Of a stretch of DNA of 64,000 nucleotides, positions 1 to 8,891 are shown in pieces. Below the pieces are notes generated by a model. The model did no database searches and was not told the DNA's origin. It worked only from the letters and a program-made list of their open reading frames with translations. Origin of the DNA: Streptomyces panaciradicis (GTDB lineage: Bacteria > Actinomycetota > Actinomycetes > Streptomycetales > Streptomycetaceae); the NCBI RefSeq assembly GCF_023516615.1, contig NZ_JAMGBF010000022.1:1-64000 (forward strand). The letters run 5' to 3'. Positions within the stretch are counted from its first letter, which is position 1, and each line of letters begins with the position of its first letter. Made by a program: the position numbers and the translations under genes.

Positions 1-204
1 GGGCCCCGGCGCGCCCGTCTCCCGGCCGCCGGACCACCGCGGGCCCGCGCGCCCCGGGTCCGCGGCCGCGTACGGCCCGGGACGTCCGAACCCGTCGCCG
101 TCCCCGGCCGCCGGAACACCGGCGGACGACACCCCGCCCGCACCCAGCACCCCCACCGCCACCAGCAGTCCCGTCGCCCCCGCGTCACGCACCCATCGAG
201 TCAC
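1..204 (-). CDS. Secreted protein, N-terminal part only
   Basis: The minus strand opens at a GTG (204-202) and stays open to the window edge. The first 30 or so residues look like a signal peptide: Arg residues at the start, then a Leu/Val/Ala/Gly hydrophobic run, then a VPAAG-type region. What follows is low-complexity Gly/Pro/Arg/Asp-rich sequence, so no function can be read. It is divergent from the PadR regulator, with only 79 bp between the two starts. No good Shine-Dalgarno sequence precedes the GTG, so the exact start is uncertain. The signal peptide is inferred from composition only. Confidence 0.5.
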   Translation of the reverse strand, partial: MTRWVRDAGATGLLVAVGVLGAGGVSSAGVPAAGDGDGFGRPGPYAAADPGRAGPRWSGGRETGAPGP

Positions 205-283
205 GTGACCAGCGTCACACCGCGGCGTCCGCCCGGCATTCCGGAATCCGCCAAACAAACAGAACTCGCTGCACAATCCGGGT

Positions 284-856
284 ATGTCGATACGTCACGG
301 GCTCCTGGCGCTCCTGGAACGCGGCCCCCGCTACGGCTCGCGGCTGCGGACCGAGTTCGAGGAGCGCACGGGGGCGACCTGGCCGCTCAACATCGGGCAG
401 GTCTACACGACGCTCGGCCGGCTGGAGCGGGACGGCATGGTCGTGCAGGAGGGCGAGGACGAGGCCGGGCGGGTGCTGTACGCGCTCACACCGGCCGGGC
501 GGGCCGAGCTGCGGGCCTGGTTCGCCCGGCCCGTGGAGCGGGCCAGTCCGCCGCGCGACGAGCTGGCGATCAAGCTGGCCATGGCGGTGGGGACGCCCGG
601 CGTCGACGTACGGCAGGTCGTCGAGGCGCAGCGCCGGCACGTGACGGACGCGCTGCACGAGTACGTGCGGCAGCGGGCCCATGTGCTGTCGCAGGCGCCC
701 GCCCGGACGGACGAGGTGGCCCGGCTGCTGGTGCTGGAGCAGCTGATCTGCCACACGGAGGCCGAGATCCGCTGGCTGGAGCACTGCGAGACCCGGCTGC
801 TGCGGCTGACGGTCACCAAGGAGGGCGGTGGCCGAACGGAATCCCGCGCACCGTAA
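284..856 (+). CDS. PadR-family transcriptional regulator
   Basis: This 190-residue protein has the PadR winged helix at residues 1-80 (GLLALLERGPRYGSRL, then VYTTLGRLERDGMV and a wing ending YALTPAGRAEL). A helical C-terminal dimerisation region covers about 90-180. Length and layout match PadR proteins of the Vir_act_alpha_C class, which are usually autorepressors or sensors of small phenolic or drug-like ligands; the ligand here is unknown. The ATG has no clear ribosome binding site. A CACAAT hexamer (272-277) ends 6 bp upstream of it, so a leaderless transcript is likely. The divergent secreted-protein gene is a plausible target. A 10-bp palindrome (238-247) lies between the two genes. Confidence 0.85.
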   Translation: MSIRHGLLALLERGPRYGSRLRTEFEERTGATWPLNIGQVYTTLGRLERDGMVVQEGEDEAGRVLYALTPAGRAELRAWFARPVERASPPRDELAIKLAMAVGTPGVDVRQVVEAQRRHVTDALHEYVRQRAHVLSQAPARTDEVARLLVLEQLICHTEAEIRWLEHCETRLLRLTVTKEGGGRTESRAP

Positions 857-922
857 ACGGTGGATCACCCTTCACGGGGGGCACCACGGTGATGAGATGC
901 ACGGGTGCGAGAGAATGGCGGC

Positions 923-1465
923 ATGGAGATGCCGAGGAACGAACGGTCGCCGGAGAATCCACAGATCCTGGTCGTGGGCCAGGACGGCATGGCGATTGGC
1001 GGCGGAGGCGACGACGACTCCCGCGAGATTCCGGTGACGGAGCAGGTCGAGCAGCCGGCCAAGGTGATGCGGATCGGCAGCATGATCAAGCAGCTCCTGG
1101 AGGAGGTGCGCGCGGCTCCTCTGGACGAGGCGAGCCGGGCCCGGCTCAAGGACATCCACCGCAGCTCGGTCAAGGAGTTGGAGGACGGTCTGGCGCCGGA
1201 ACTCGTCGAGGAGCTGGAGCGGCTGTCCCTGCCGTTCCAGGACGAGGGCACCCCGAGCGACGCCGAACTGCGGATCGCGCAGGCCCAGTTGGTGGGCTGG
1301 CTGGAGGGCCTCTTCCACGGCATCCAGACCACGCTGTTCGCCCAGCAGATGGCCGCGCGGGCCCAGCTGGAGCAGATGCGCCGCGCCCTCCCGCCGGGCG
1401 TCGGCGGTCAGGAGATGGGCGAGGACGGCCACGCGGGAGGCCGTTCGGGCGGACCGTACCTGTAG
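923..1465 (+). CDS. bpa: Bacterial proteasome activator Bpa (PafE family)
   Basis: This acidic, mostly helical 180-residue protein matches the DUF2587 family that includes mycobacterial Bpa/PafE. In that family a dodecameric ring docks on the 20S proteasome and opens its gate without ATP, aiding degradation of unfolded proteins such as HspR. A disordered N-terminus (residues 1-50, with LVVGQDGMAIGGGG) precedes the four-helix core (about 55-160) and a flexible tail ending GGPYL. In PafE the C-terminal GQYL is the docking motif, so GPYL is the expected counterpart. ATG 923 is chosen over a GTG at 905 because GAGAG (909-913) lies about 9 bp before it. Convergent with the kinase gene, separated by a strong hairpin. 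Confidence 0.85.
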   Translation: MEMPRNERSPENPQILVVGQDGMAIGGGGDDDSREIPVTEQVEQPAKVMRIGSMIKQLLEEVRAAPLDEASRARLKDIHRSSVKELEDGLAPELVEELERLSLPFQDEGTPSDAELRIAQAQLVGWLEGLFHGIQTTLFAQQMAARAQLEQMRRALPPGVGGQEMGEDGHAGGRSGGPYL

Positions 1466-1498
1466 GGACGCGCGCGCTGGTTCGGACGTGAAGGAACA

Positions 1499-1528
1499 GG
1501 GCCCGGCAGCCGGTTGGCTGCCGGGCCC
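1499..1528. terminator. Bidirectional terminator hairpin between bpa and kinase gene
   Basis: A perfect 13-bp stem (1499-1511 with 1516-1528) closes a 4-base GGTT loop. There is no strong T-tract, which is usual in Streptomyces. It lies between two convergent genes and can serve both. Confidence 0.8.
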
Positions 1529-1543
1529 CTCGTCCGTACGGGG

Positions 1544-3175
1544 TCAGGAGGGGTTGCCGGTCGAGACCTGGAGCGTGATCGTCGGCATGTTGTCCGGGTC
1601 GACGTCCGAGTCGGCCGCCGGGTCCTGGTCGATGACCGCGCCCTCGCCGAAGGTGTTCTCGTCGTAGTTCTCGATCTTGTACGACCAGCCCGCCGCGTCC
1701 AGGCAGGCCTTCACCGAGTCGACGTACTTGAACCGGAAGTCCGGGATCTGGATCTTGTTCTCGTCGGTGTACGACTCCTGCGGGTCCGTGCACTCCGTCT
1801 TGTCGATCACCTTGGTCTTGTCCGGTCCGCGGTAGTCCGCCGCGTGCGTGGTCGACGTGGTCGGTTCGGCGCTGGAACCGCCGCTGCCGCCCGTGTTGCC
1901 GTGGTTGCCCCCGCCGCTGTTGAGCAGCAGGGCCGCCAGAAGACCGGTGACGGCGACGATCCCGACGATGATCGAGATGACGATCACCGGCTTGTTGCCC
2001 CGGTCGCCCGACACGGGGACGTTCGTCGTCGGCTGGGGCGTCAGGTTGTACGGCGGCGGGGTCTGCGGGTGCTGGGCGTAGGGCGCCGGGGTCTGGTAGC
2101 CGCCCTGCTGCGGATAGCCGTAGGACGGGGTCGGCGCGGGCGTGCCGTACGGGTTCGGGACCGGCGTCGGCTGGTACGGCGTCTGGACCGGGCCGGGCGG
2201 CGGGGTCGCCTGGCTGACCGGCGGGAACACCGCGGCCCCGACACCGGCGCCGCTCGCGCTCGGCGTGCCGGTGACGATGCTCGGCGGGGCGGCCTGGAAG
2301 GAGGCGGCCACGCGCAGGCACTCGTCGCGCATGGCGACGGCGTTCGGGAAGCGTTCGTTCGGGTTCTTCTTCAGCGCGCGGGCGATCAGCGCGTCCACCG
2401 CGGGCGGCAGGGAGCGGTTGATCGAGGAGGGCGCGACCGGCTCCTCCTGCACGTGCGCGTAGGCGATGGCGAGCGGCGAGTCCGCGTCGAACGGCAGCCG
2501 CCCGGTGACCAGTTGGAAGAGCATGATGCCGACCGAGTAAAGGTCGGAGCGGGCGTCGACGCCGCGGCCGAGGGCCTGCTCGGGCGAGAGGTACTGCGGG
2601 GTGCCGACGACCATGCCGGTCTGCGTCATGGAGGTGACGCCGGACTGCATGGCGCGGGCGATGCCGAAGTCCATCACCTTGACCACGCCGCGCTTGGTCA
2701 CCATCACGTTGCCCGGCTTGATGTCCCGGTGGACCAGGCCCATCTCGTGGCTGATCTCCAGCGCGGCCAGCACGTCCGCGGTGACCTTGAGCGCCTTGTC
2801 GGCGGGCATCGCGCCGTGCTGCCGTACGTCCTCGTCGAGCACGGAGCCGAGCGGGCGGCCCTCGACGTACTCCATGACGATGTACGGCGTGGTGGCGTCG
2901 GAGACGGTGTCCTCGCCGGTGTCGAAGACGGAGACGATGTTGGTGTGCGTGAGCTTGGCCACCGCCTGCGCCTCACGGCGGAAGCGCTCGCGGAAGGCCT
3001 GTTCGCGGCCCAGCTCGGTGTGCAGGGTCTTGATCGCGACCTGCCGGTCGAGCACCGAGTCGTAGGCGAGATGCACGGAGGCCATGCCGCCCTGGCCGAG
3101 CAAGTCGCGCAGCTGATAGCGGCCGCCGGCGAGCGACTGACCCGCGTACCGGTCCTGTGCGCCGTCCTGGCTCAT
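1544..3175 (-). CDS. Membrane Ser/Thr protein kinase with one PASTA-like domain
   Basis: A 543-residue Hanks-type kinase. The cytosolic catalytic domain (about 19-280) has the glycine loop (LGQGGMASV), Lys49 in VAIK, HRDIKPGN with catalytic Asp151, DFG Asp169 and the activation segment GTPQYLSPEQ. A Pro/Thr/Gln-rich linker leads to one membrane span (about 396-418). The outer part carries a single PASTA-like domain (about 475-540), the fold that binds muropeptides in PknB-type kinases. Start ATG 3175 is preferred to upstream in-frame codons because it opens just before the kinase fold. It is divergent from a second kinase and may respond to cell-wall signals; substrates cannot be predicted. 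Confidence 0.9.
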   Translation of the reverse strand: MSQDGAQDRYAGQSLAGGRYQLRDLLGQGGMASVHLAYDSVLDRQVAIKTLHTELGREQAFRERFRREAQAVAKLTHTNIVSVFDTGEDTVSDATTPYIVMEYVEGRPLGSVLDEDVRQHGAMPADKALKVTADVLAALEISHEMGLVHRDIKPGNVMVTKRGVVKVMDFGIARAMQSGVTSMTQTGMVVGTPQYLSPEQALGRGVDARSDLYSVGIMLFQLVTGRLPFDADSPLAIAYAHVQEEPVAPSSINRSLPPAVDALIARALKKNPNERFPNAVAMRDECLRVAASFQAAPPSIVTGTPSASGAGVGAAVFPPVSQATPPPGPVQTPYQPTPVPNPYGTPAPTPSYGYPQQGGYQTPAPYAQHPQTPPPYNLTPQPTTNVPVSGDRGNKPVIVISIIVGIVAVTGLLAALLLNSGGGNHGNTGGSGGSSAEPTTSTTHAADYRGPDKTKVIDKTECTDPQESYTDENKIQIPDFRFKYVDSVKACLDAAGWSYKIENYDENTFGEGAVIDQDPAADSDVDPDNMPTITLQVSTGNPS

Positions 3176-3512
3176 GTGTCCGTGTCCCCCATCGGCCTTC
3201 CGGCGCCGGCCCGCTCGTTGTTGATCGAATGGCTCATTCCCGGCCAAGTCTGCCCCAGGGCACTGACACGTCAAGCGCGGTGCCCGATCCGTGACCGTAC
3301 GCGAAAGAAGCGTCGCGCGAGCGTTACAGAGGCTGTACGGCCGGTACACAGGATTTGCACGCAGGCATCGGGTGACGGTTTGATGGCCGGTCCGTCTCGT
3401 GCCGGTTCCGGTCCCCTTCTCGGACCGGCGGCTTGCGTCGAGGCTGTAGCGTGGCCGACGGAGACCGTAACAACACCGCGCGCACCGCGGGCAGAAACGA
3501 CGGCGAGGACTG
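3176..3512. promoter_or_regulatory. Divergent promoter region of the two kinase genes
   Basis: This 337-bp gap has no credible ORF. It holds an imperfect palindrome TGTAC-N5-GTACA (3334-3348) that could bind a dimeric regulator of either kinase. No clear -10/-35 pair could be fixed by eye. Confidence 0.4.
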
Positions 3513-5081
3513 ATGGAGCAGCAGCAGCGCGCTCAGGGCCCGTCCGACCCCGAGGCGACTGGCGGCGGTATGTCAGATGCGCCGGAGATGTGGGGCAACG
3601 GCGGGCTGGTCGGCGACGGCCGATATCGGCTGACCCGCAGACTCGGGCGGGGCGGCATGGCGGAGGTGTTCGCCGCCGAGGACGTGCGTCTGGGACGCAC
3701 CGTCGCGGTGAAGCTGCTGCGCGCCGACCTCGCCGAGGATCCGGTCTCCAAGGCCCGCTTCACGCGTGAGGCGCAGTCGGTCGCCGGTCTCAACCACCAC
3801 TCCATCGTCGCCGTGTACGACTCCGGCGAGGACTACGTGGGCGGGCAGAGCGTCCCCTACATCGTCATGGAGATCGTCGAGGGCCGCACCATCCGCGACC
3901 TGCTGCTCAACGCCGAGGCTCCGGGCCCCGAGCAGGCGCTGATCATCGTCTCCGGTGTCCTGGAGGCGCTGGCCTACTCGCACCAGCACGGCATCGTGCA
4001 CCGCGACATCAAGCCGGCGAACGTCATCATCACCAACAACGGCGCCGTCAAGGTGATGGACTTCGGCATCGCCCGCGCCCTGCACGGCGCCTCGACGACG
4101 ATGACGCAGACCGGCATGGTCATGGGCACCCCGCAGTACCTCTCCCCGGAGCAGGCGCTCGGCAAGGCCGTCGACCACCGCTCCGACCTGTACGCGACCG
4201 GCTGCCTGCTCTATGAACTCCTCGCGCTGCGGCCCCCGTTCGTCGGCGAGACGCCGCTGTCGGTGGTCTACCAGCACGTCCAGGACATCCCGGTGCCGCC
4301 GTCGCAGGTCTCCAACGGCGGCTGCCCGCCGGAGCTGGACGGCCTGGTCATGCGCTCCCTCGCCAAGGAGCCCGACGACCGCTTCCAGACCGCGGAGGAG
4401 ATGCGCGGGCTGGTCCAGTACGGCCTGCAGATGCTCTACGACCAGGGCGGGCACACCGGCACCTGGAACACCGGCCCGGTGGGCATGCACGAGGGCCGCC
4501 ACACCCCGGCCGCGGGCTTCGCCGGTACGACCGTGATGCCCCACCCCGCCGACTCCGGCGCGGGCACCACGCAGATCCCGCAGCAGATCCTGCCCCAGGG
4601 CTACGGCGGCGGGGACGACGGCGGCTTCGAGGGGCACGGCAACCGGGGCAGCGGGCGCGGCAAGCTGTGGATCCTGGCCGTCCTCGCGGTGATCGCGATC
4701 GCCGCGGGCGTCGCGCTGGCCCTGCAGAACACCGGCGGCTCGGGCGGCGCGAAGCCCACGAAGTCGCCGACCACCTCGCAGTCCACCAAGGACGACACGG
4801 CCTCCGAGACGCCGAGCGACGACTCGACCGACCAGCCCACGGACACGTCCACGGACAACGGCACCTCGGGCAACGGGTCGGGCGACTACACGCCGTCCTA
4901 CACCCCGTCGTCCACGCCGTCCGCCACCAAGAGCGACGAGCCGACGAACGAGCCGACGACGAGCGACCCGACGCCCTCCGCGCCGACGTCGAGCGCACCT
5001 CCGGCGCCGTCCGACACGCCGACGGGTCCGACGGCCGGCACCGACAACGGCGGCACCTCCGGCCTCGGGGGCGGTCTCTGA
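3513..5081 (+). CDS. Membrane Ser/Thr protein kinase with disordered extracellular tail
   Basis: A 522-residue Hanks-type kinase. The catalytic domain (about 37-300) shows LGRGGMAEV, Lys67 in VAVK, HRDIKPAN with Asp165, DFG Asp183 and GTPQYLSPEQ. A linker with Gly/His/Thr leads to one membrane span (about 388-408). The outer 110 residues are low-complexity Thr/Ser/Pro/Asp with no PASTA repeats, so it may span or contact the cell wall rather than bind muropeptide. ATG 3513 follows GCGAGGA at good spacing; a second ATG at 3570 is possible. It is closely related in sequence to the divergent kinase at 1544-3175 and looks like a paralogue that has lost, or never had, the PASTA sensor. Confidence 0.9.
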   Translation: MEQQQRAQGPSDPEATGGGMSDAPEMWGNGGLVGDGRYRLTRRLGRGGMAEVFAAEDVRLGRTVAVKLLRADLAEDPVSKARFTREAQSVAGLNHHSIVAVYDSGEDYVGGQSVPYIVMEIVEGRTIRDLLLNAEAPGPEQALIIVSGVLEALAYSHQHGIVHRDIKPANVIITNNGAVKVMDFGIARALHGASTTMTQTGMVMGTPQYLSPEQALGKAVDHRSDLYATGCLLYELLALRPPFVGETPLSVVYQHVQDIPVPPSQVSNGGCPPELDGLVMRSLAKEPDDRFQTAEEMRGLVQYGLQMLYDQGGHTGTWNTGPVGMHEGRHTPAAGFAGTTVMPHPADSGAGTTQIPQQILPQGYGGGDDGGFEGHGNRGSGRGKLWILAVLAVIAIAAGVALALQNTGGSGGAKPTKSPTTSQSTKDDTASETPSDDSTDQPTDTSTDNGTSGNGSGDYTPSYTPSSTPSATKSDEPTNEPTTSDPTPSAPTSSAPPAPSDTPTGPTAGTDNGGTSGLGGGL

Positions 5082-5088
5082 CCGGGGG

Positions 5089-6123
5089 TCACCCCGCGAA
5101 CGCCTCGCACACCGCGTCGTACTCCCGCGTCCACCACACGGCGAGCGCCGAAGCCGCCGGGAACTGGGGGTCGGCGCGGGTGTCGCCGCGTTCGTAGTGC
5201 CAGCGCAGCATCCAGAAGTCGTTCAGCCGCTCCCACCACACGCGGTGCACGGCCGCCGCGAGCTGGGAGGGCGTGGCCCCGGCGGTGCGCCGGTACGCGC
5301 GCGCGTACGCCCGCACCTTCGGCAGGTCGAGCGCGCCGACGGGCCGCACGAAGAAGATCGCGGCGGCCCGTACCGCCTCCTCGGCGCGCGGGCGCAGGCC
5401 CAGCCGGTCCCAGTCCACGATCGCGGCGGGGGCGTCACCCTTGTAGAGCAGGTTGAAGGGGTGGAAGTCGCCGTGCACCCAGCCCACCGAGCCGCCGCGC
5501 GGGGGACGCCGGTCGGCGTGCTGCTCCAGCAGCGCGCGCCGCTCCAGCAGCCGGTGGCGGGCCAGTTCGTCGAAGGTGTCCGCGGGGCGGTGGCGCCGGA
5601 CCCGGCCGAGCAGGTCGTCGATGAGGGTGAAGGTGTCCGCGGGATCGGCGCTGTCGGCCGCCGCCTTCTCGCCCGCCCGGGCGGGCGCCGGCATCACCCG
5701 CTCCAGGCTCGCGTGCACGACCCCCAGGAGCGACCCCAGCCGCTCGCACTGGCCGGTGGTGAGCTGGCCGCCGTGCCGGTGCCGGCCGTCGATCCACGGG
5801 TGCAGGGCGTAGGCGTGCCCGCCGATCACGGCGACCGTGCGCCCGTCCCGGCCGGGCAGCGGGGGCGCGACCGGGACGCCGAGGCCGGCCAGGCGCTCGG
5901 TGGCCCGGTGCTGGCGGGCAATGGCGGCCGGGTCGGCGGTTTCGGGGTCGAAGTGGTGCTTGAGGAAGTAGCGGCCGCGGGTCGTGCACAGGCGGTAGCC
6001 GCGGTTCAGCAGGCCCTGGTCGACGGGCTCGCAGGCGACGGCGCTGCCGGCGGCGTACTGGCGCAGCAGGGCGCCCAGCGGGGGCGCGTGAGGCACGAGG
6101 GGTGGTACATGGGAGCGCGGCAC
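5089..6123 (-). CDS. APH-fold phosphotransferase (aminoglycoside/choline kinase-like)
   Basis: A 344-residue protein of the APH/ChoK fold. It has the Brenner-type catalytic motif HGDFHPFNLL near residue 222 and a following metal-binding VDWDRLG, plus an N-terminal lobe with GRYFLKHH. These residues support ATP-dependent phosphorylation of a small molecule. The family covers antibiotic kinases, homoserine kinase II and many unknowns, so the substrate is not predictable. It starts at GTG 6123 without a strong ribosome binding site. It is convergent with the kinase at 3513-5081, only 7 bp away and without a hairpin between them. A resistance role should not be assumed. Confidence 0.75.
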   Translation of the reverse strand: MPRSHVPPLVPHAPPLGALLRQYAAGSAVACEPVDQGLLNRGYRLCTTRGRYFLKHHFDPETADPAAIARQHRATERLAGLGVPVAPPLPGRDGRTVAVIGGHAYALHPWIDGRHRHGGQLTTGQCERLGSLLGVVHASLERVMPAPARAGEKAAADSADPADTFTLIDDLLGRVRRHRPADTFDELARHRLLERRALLEQHADRRPPRGGSVGWVHGDFHPFNLLYKGDAPAAIVDWDRLGLRPRAEEAVRAAAIFFVRPVGALDLPKVRAYARAYRRTAGATPSQLAAAVHRVWWERLNDFWMLRWHYERGDTRADPQFPAASALAVWWTREYDAVCEAFAG

Positions 6124-6188
6124 GCGCCAGATGCTAGGGCACGAGCCGGGCCCGTGAGCTGGGCATTGTCACAGGCAGTCGCAATCGG

Positions 6189-6611
6189 TCACGGGATGTG
6201 CTCGAAGTGGCGATCCAGGGCACCGTCGGTGGTGTGCACGGTCCCGAACTGCGGCTCCACGCTCAGGAAGACGGGCTCGTACGGCTCGCCGTCGACGGTG
6301 CTCGGTGCGGGCCCGAACCGCCGCAGTTCCTCGGCGGTGGGCTCGTACGCCGCGCACCGGCCGACGACCTGCGCCGACCACACGCCCTCGCCCGGTGCGG
6401 CCGAGCCGAGGTTGTCCGAGCCGTACGCGACGACGCCGCCGGCGCACGCCCGGTGGTAGCCGCAGTTCCCGGGCAGCCGCAGCAGCAGCCGGCCGTCGGC
6501 CACGATGTGCCGGGCGAAGGCCAGGAAGGGCAGGGCGCGCATGCTGGTGGCGACGCGGCCGTGGTCGGCGCGGGCGAGCAGCGCGACGGCGAGTCGTTCG
6601 TCGGAGGGCAT
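6189..6611 (-). CDS. Pyridoxamine 5'-phosphate oxidase-like FMN-binding protein
   Basis: A 140-residue protein with the split-barrel pattern of the PPOX family: RLAVALLARADHGRVATSM, then LPFLAFARHIVADGRLLLRL, and a later VWSAQVVGRCAAYEP strand. Small actinobacterial members bind FMN, F420 or haem, and the sequence does not say which. The start is taken as ATG 6611; a TTG at 6644 would add 11 residues. It is in the same orientation as, and 64 bp downstream of, the response regulator, so co-transcription is possible. Confidence 0.6.
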   Translation of the reverse strand: MPSDERLAVALLARADHGRVATSMRALPFLAFARHIVADGRLLLRLPGNCGYHRACAGGVVAYGSDNLGSAAPGEGVWSAQVVGRCAAYEPTAEELRRFGPAPSTVDGEPYEPVFLSVEPQFGTVHTTDGALDRHFEHIP

Positions 6612-6675
6612 GTACTCACTGTGCGTGAGGGAAGCGGGCGGCAACAGAGGCGTTGGTCCCGGTCCGTGGTGACAC

Positions 6676-7335
6676 TCAGTTCTTCTCCGCCTGCATACGG
6701 GCCACGAAGACCGCGGCCTGGGAGCGCCGCTGCATACCGAGTTTGGACAGCAGGCTCGACACGTAGTTCTTGACCGTCTTCTCGGCCAGCCCCATGTGCT
6801 CGCCGATCTGGCGGTTGGTGAGCCCCTCGCCGACGAGGTCGAGGATTCTGCGCTCCTGGCCGGTGAGGTGCGCCAGCGCGTCGTCCGGCCGCGCGCCGCC
6901 TCCGTCGCGCAGCCGCTGCAGCACGCGCGTGGTGGCGACCGGGTCCAGCAGGGACCTGCCGGCCGCCACGTCCCGTACGGCGGACAGCAGCTCGGCGCCG
7001 CGGATCGCCTTCAGGACGTAGCCGGCGGCGCCCGCCATGATCGCGTCGAACAGGGCCTCGTCGTCGGCGAACGACGTCAGCATGAGGCACTTGACGTTCT
7101 CGTCGCGGGAGCGGATCTCCCGGCACACCTCGACGCCGCTGCCGTCCGGGAGCCGTACGTCGAGCACCGCGACGTCAGGCCGGGCGGCCGGCAGACGCGC
7201 CAGCGCGTCGGCCGCCGTACCGGCCTCGCCGACGACCTCGAGGTCGCCCTCCACCGACAGCAGCTCGTGGACGCCACGCCGGACCACTTCGTGGTCGTCG
7301 ACCAGGAATACCCGGATTTTTCCCTCTTCGCGCAC
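6676..7335 (-). CDS. NarL/DevR-type response regulator
   Basis: A 219-residue response regulator. The receiver domain (1-120) has acidic pocket Asp13/Asp14, phospho-acceptor Asp59 ([11 protein letters not shown]), Thr87 and Lys109. The C-terminal LuxR/GerE HTH (about 155-215) includes [21 protein letters not shown] and [16 protein letters not shown]. The sequence is close to DevR/DosR of mycobacteria. No histidine kinase gene is adjacent, so it is an orphan here. From memory, an S. coelicolor orphan regulator beside these bkd genes (SCO3818) affects antibiotic production through a non-cognate kinase; I could not verify that this is the same protein. GTG 7335 is chosen because the receiver domain begins immediately after it. 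Confidence 0.85.
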   Translation of the reverse strand: MREEGKIRVFLVDDHEVVRRGVHELLSVEGDLEVVGEAGTAADALARLPAARPDVAVLDVRLPDGSGVEVCREIRSRDENVKCLMLTSFADDEALFDAIMAGAAGYVLKAIRGAELLSAVRDVAAGRSLLDPVATTRVLQRLRDGGGARPDDALAHLTGQERRILDLVGEGLTNRQIGEHMGLAEKTVKNYVSSLLSKLGMQRRSQAAVFVARMQAEKN

Positions 7336-7711
7336 GTTGGCAGTCTCACACAGGGGCGGACGACCCGCTCGAAGTCGGCTCTTCCCGTGACCTGGGTCAC
7401 CGGGATAACGTGCCGTTGTTCCGGCCCCCTGCAAGGCTGTGACCAGGACTTGTTCCCGCCTTCTGCGATTTACTTGGAAATCCAAGCAAAATCCCAGGTC
7501 AGGAGGGGTTTCACAGAAATGTGGAGCACTGGGTAACGTGCCTTTTGCAGGGCGCTCGCCGGGGCACCTGTCACGCCTGTACCCGACCGGGCGCACCCAC
7601 CCTGTGCGTCCCTGGGCTTCAGGTGAGCCGCTCCCCCGGGCTCCTGAACGGAGCTGGGGGGACCCCAGGCACCCGGCGAACCCGGGTGGCCGGACCGACG
7701 GAGGAGCACAC
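7336..7711. promoter_or_regulatory. Divergent regulatory region upstream of the bkd operon
   Basis: This 376-bp gap has no convincing gene. It contains a perfect 14-bp palindrome CTTGGA-AA-TCCAAG (7473-7486) in a locally AT-richer stretch, which is a good candidate operator. It also holds one copy of the dispersed palindromic element (7631-7668) just before the bkdA ribosome binding site. Confidence 0.5.
7631..7668. repeat. Dispersed palindromic element, copy A
   Basis: A CTCCCCC block and a GGGGGGACCCC block flank a short self-complementary centre (GGCTCC / GGAGC). The same layout recurs at 17093-17135 and 38931-38970. It sits in the leader of the bkd operon, about 35 bp before the bkdA ribosome binding site. 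Confidence 0.6.
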
Positions 7712-8890
7712 GTGACCGTGGAGAGCACTGCCGCGCGCAAGCCGCGACGCAGCGCCGGGACCAAGAGCACGGCCGGCAAGCGAACGACCGCGAGCACCGC
7801 GCCGGGCGCCGAGCCCGAGCTGGTACAGCTGCTGACGCCCGAGGGCGAGCGCGTCAAGAACGCCGAGTACGACAAGTACGTCGCCGGCATCACCCCCGAT
7901 GAGCTGCGCGGGCTGTACCGCGACATGGTGCTCACCCGCCGCTTCGACGCCGAGGCCACCTCGCTGCAGCGCCAGGGCGAGCTCGGGCTGTGGGCCTCGC
8001 TGCTCGGCCAGGAGGCCGCCCAGATCGGCTCCGGCCGCGCCACCCGCGAGGACGACTACGTCTTCCCGACCTACCGCGAGCACGGCGTCGCCTGGTGCCG
8101 CGGGGTCGACCCGGCCAACCTGCTCGGCATGTTCCGCGGCGTCAACAACGGCGGCTGGGATCCCAACAGCAACAACTTCCAGCTCTACACGATCGTCATC
8201 GGCTCCCAGACGCTGCACGCCACCGGCTACGCCATGGGCGTCGCCAAGGACGGCGCGGACAGCGCGGTGATCGCCTACTTCGGCGACGGCGCCTCCAGCC
8301 AGGGCGACGTCGCGGAGTCCTTCACCTTCTCCGCGGTCTACAACGCCCCGGTGGTGTTCTTCTGCCAGAACAACCAGTGGGCGATCTCCGAGCCGACCGA
8401 GAAGCAGACCCGCGTCCCGCTCTACCAGCGCGCGCAGGGCTACGGCTTCCCGGGCGTGCGCGTCGACGGCAACGACGTCCTGGCCGTCCTGGCCGTCACC
8501 AAGTGGGCGCTGGAGCGGGCCCGCAGCGGTGAGGGGCCGACGCTGGTGGAGGCCTACACCTACCGCATGGGCGCCCACACCACCTCCGACGACCCCACCC
8601 GCTACCGGGGCGACGAGGAGCGTCTGTCCTGGGAGGCGAAGGACCCGATCCTGCGCCTGCGCCGGTACCTGGAGGCCTCGAACCACACGGACGAGGGATT
8701 CTTCACGGAACTGGAGGAGGAGTCCGAGGCGTTGGGCAAGCGAGTGCGCGAGGCGGTCCGTGCCATGCCCGACCCGGACCACTTCGCCATCTTCGAGAAC
8801 GTGTACGCGGACGGGCACGCGCTCGTCGACGAGGAACGAGCCCAGTTCGCCGCCTACCAGGCGTCGTTCGCCGACGGAGAGGGGGCCTGA
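7712..8890 (+). CDS. bkdA: 2-oxoacid dehydrogenase E1 alpha subunit (branched-chain type)
   Basis: This 392-residue subunit decarboxylates a 2-oxoacid with thiamine diphosphate and passes the acyl group to E2. The ThDP motif runs from GDGASSQGD to the NNQ in [11 protein letters not shown]. The [11 protein letters not shown] region is the phosphorylation-loop segment seen in branched-chain and pyruvate E1 alpha. An N-terminal Lys/Arg/Ser/Thr-rich extension of about 30 residues is disordered. GTG 7712 follows GAGGAG (7701-7706) at 5 bp, which fixes the start. It begins a three-gene operon with E1 beta and E2. In Streptomyces such bkd operons make isobutyryl- and methylbutyryl-CoA starters for fatty acids and polyketides. 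An acetoin or pyruvate role is not excluded. Confidence 0.88.
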   Translation: MTVESTAARKPRRSAGTKSTAGKRTTASTAPGAEPELVQLLTPEGERVKNAEYDKYVAGITPDELRGLYRDMVLTRRFDAEATSLQRQGELGLWASLLGQEAAQIGSGRATREDDYVFPTYREHGVAWCRGVDPANLLGMFRGVNNGGWDPNSNNFQLYTIVIGSQTLHATGYAMGVAKDGADSAVIAYFGDGASSQGDVAESFTFSAVYNAPVVFFCQNNQWAISEPTEKQTRVPLYQRAQGYGFPGVRVDGNDVLAVLAVTKWALERARSGEGPTLVEAYTYRMGAHTTSDDPTRYRGDEERLSWEAKDPILRLRRYLEASNHTDEGFFTELEEESEALGKRVREAVRAMPDPDHFAIFENVYADGHALVDEERAQFAAYQASFADGEGA

Positions 8891-8891
8891 C

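Noticed and set aside
1514..3769. 751-codon plus-strand frame across the first kinase
   Set aside because: It is antisense to a clear kinase gene with all catalytic motifs. Long shadow frames are common in high-GC DNA.
5089..6123. Aminoglycoside resistance gene
   Set aside because: Only the APH fold is supported. No antibiotic-specific residues can be named, and many such genes have metabolic roles.
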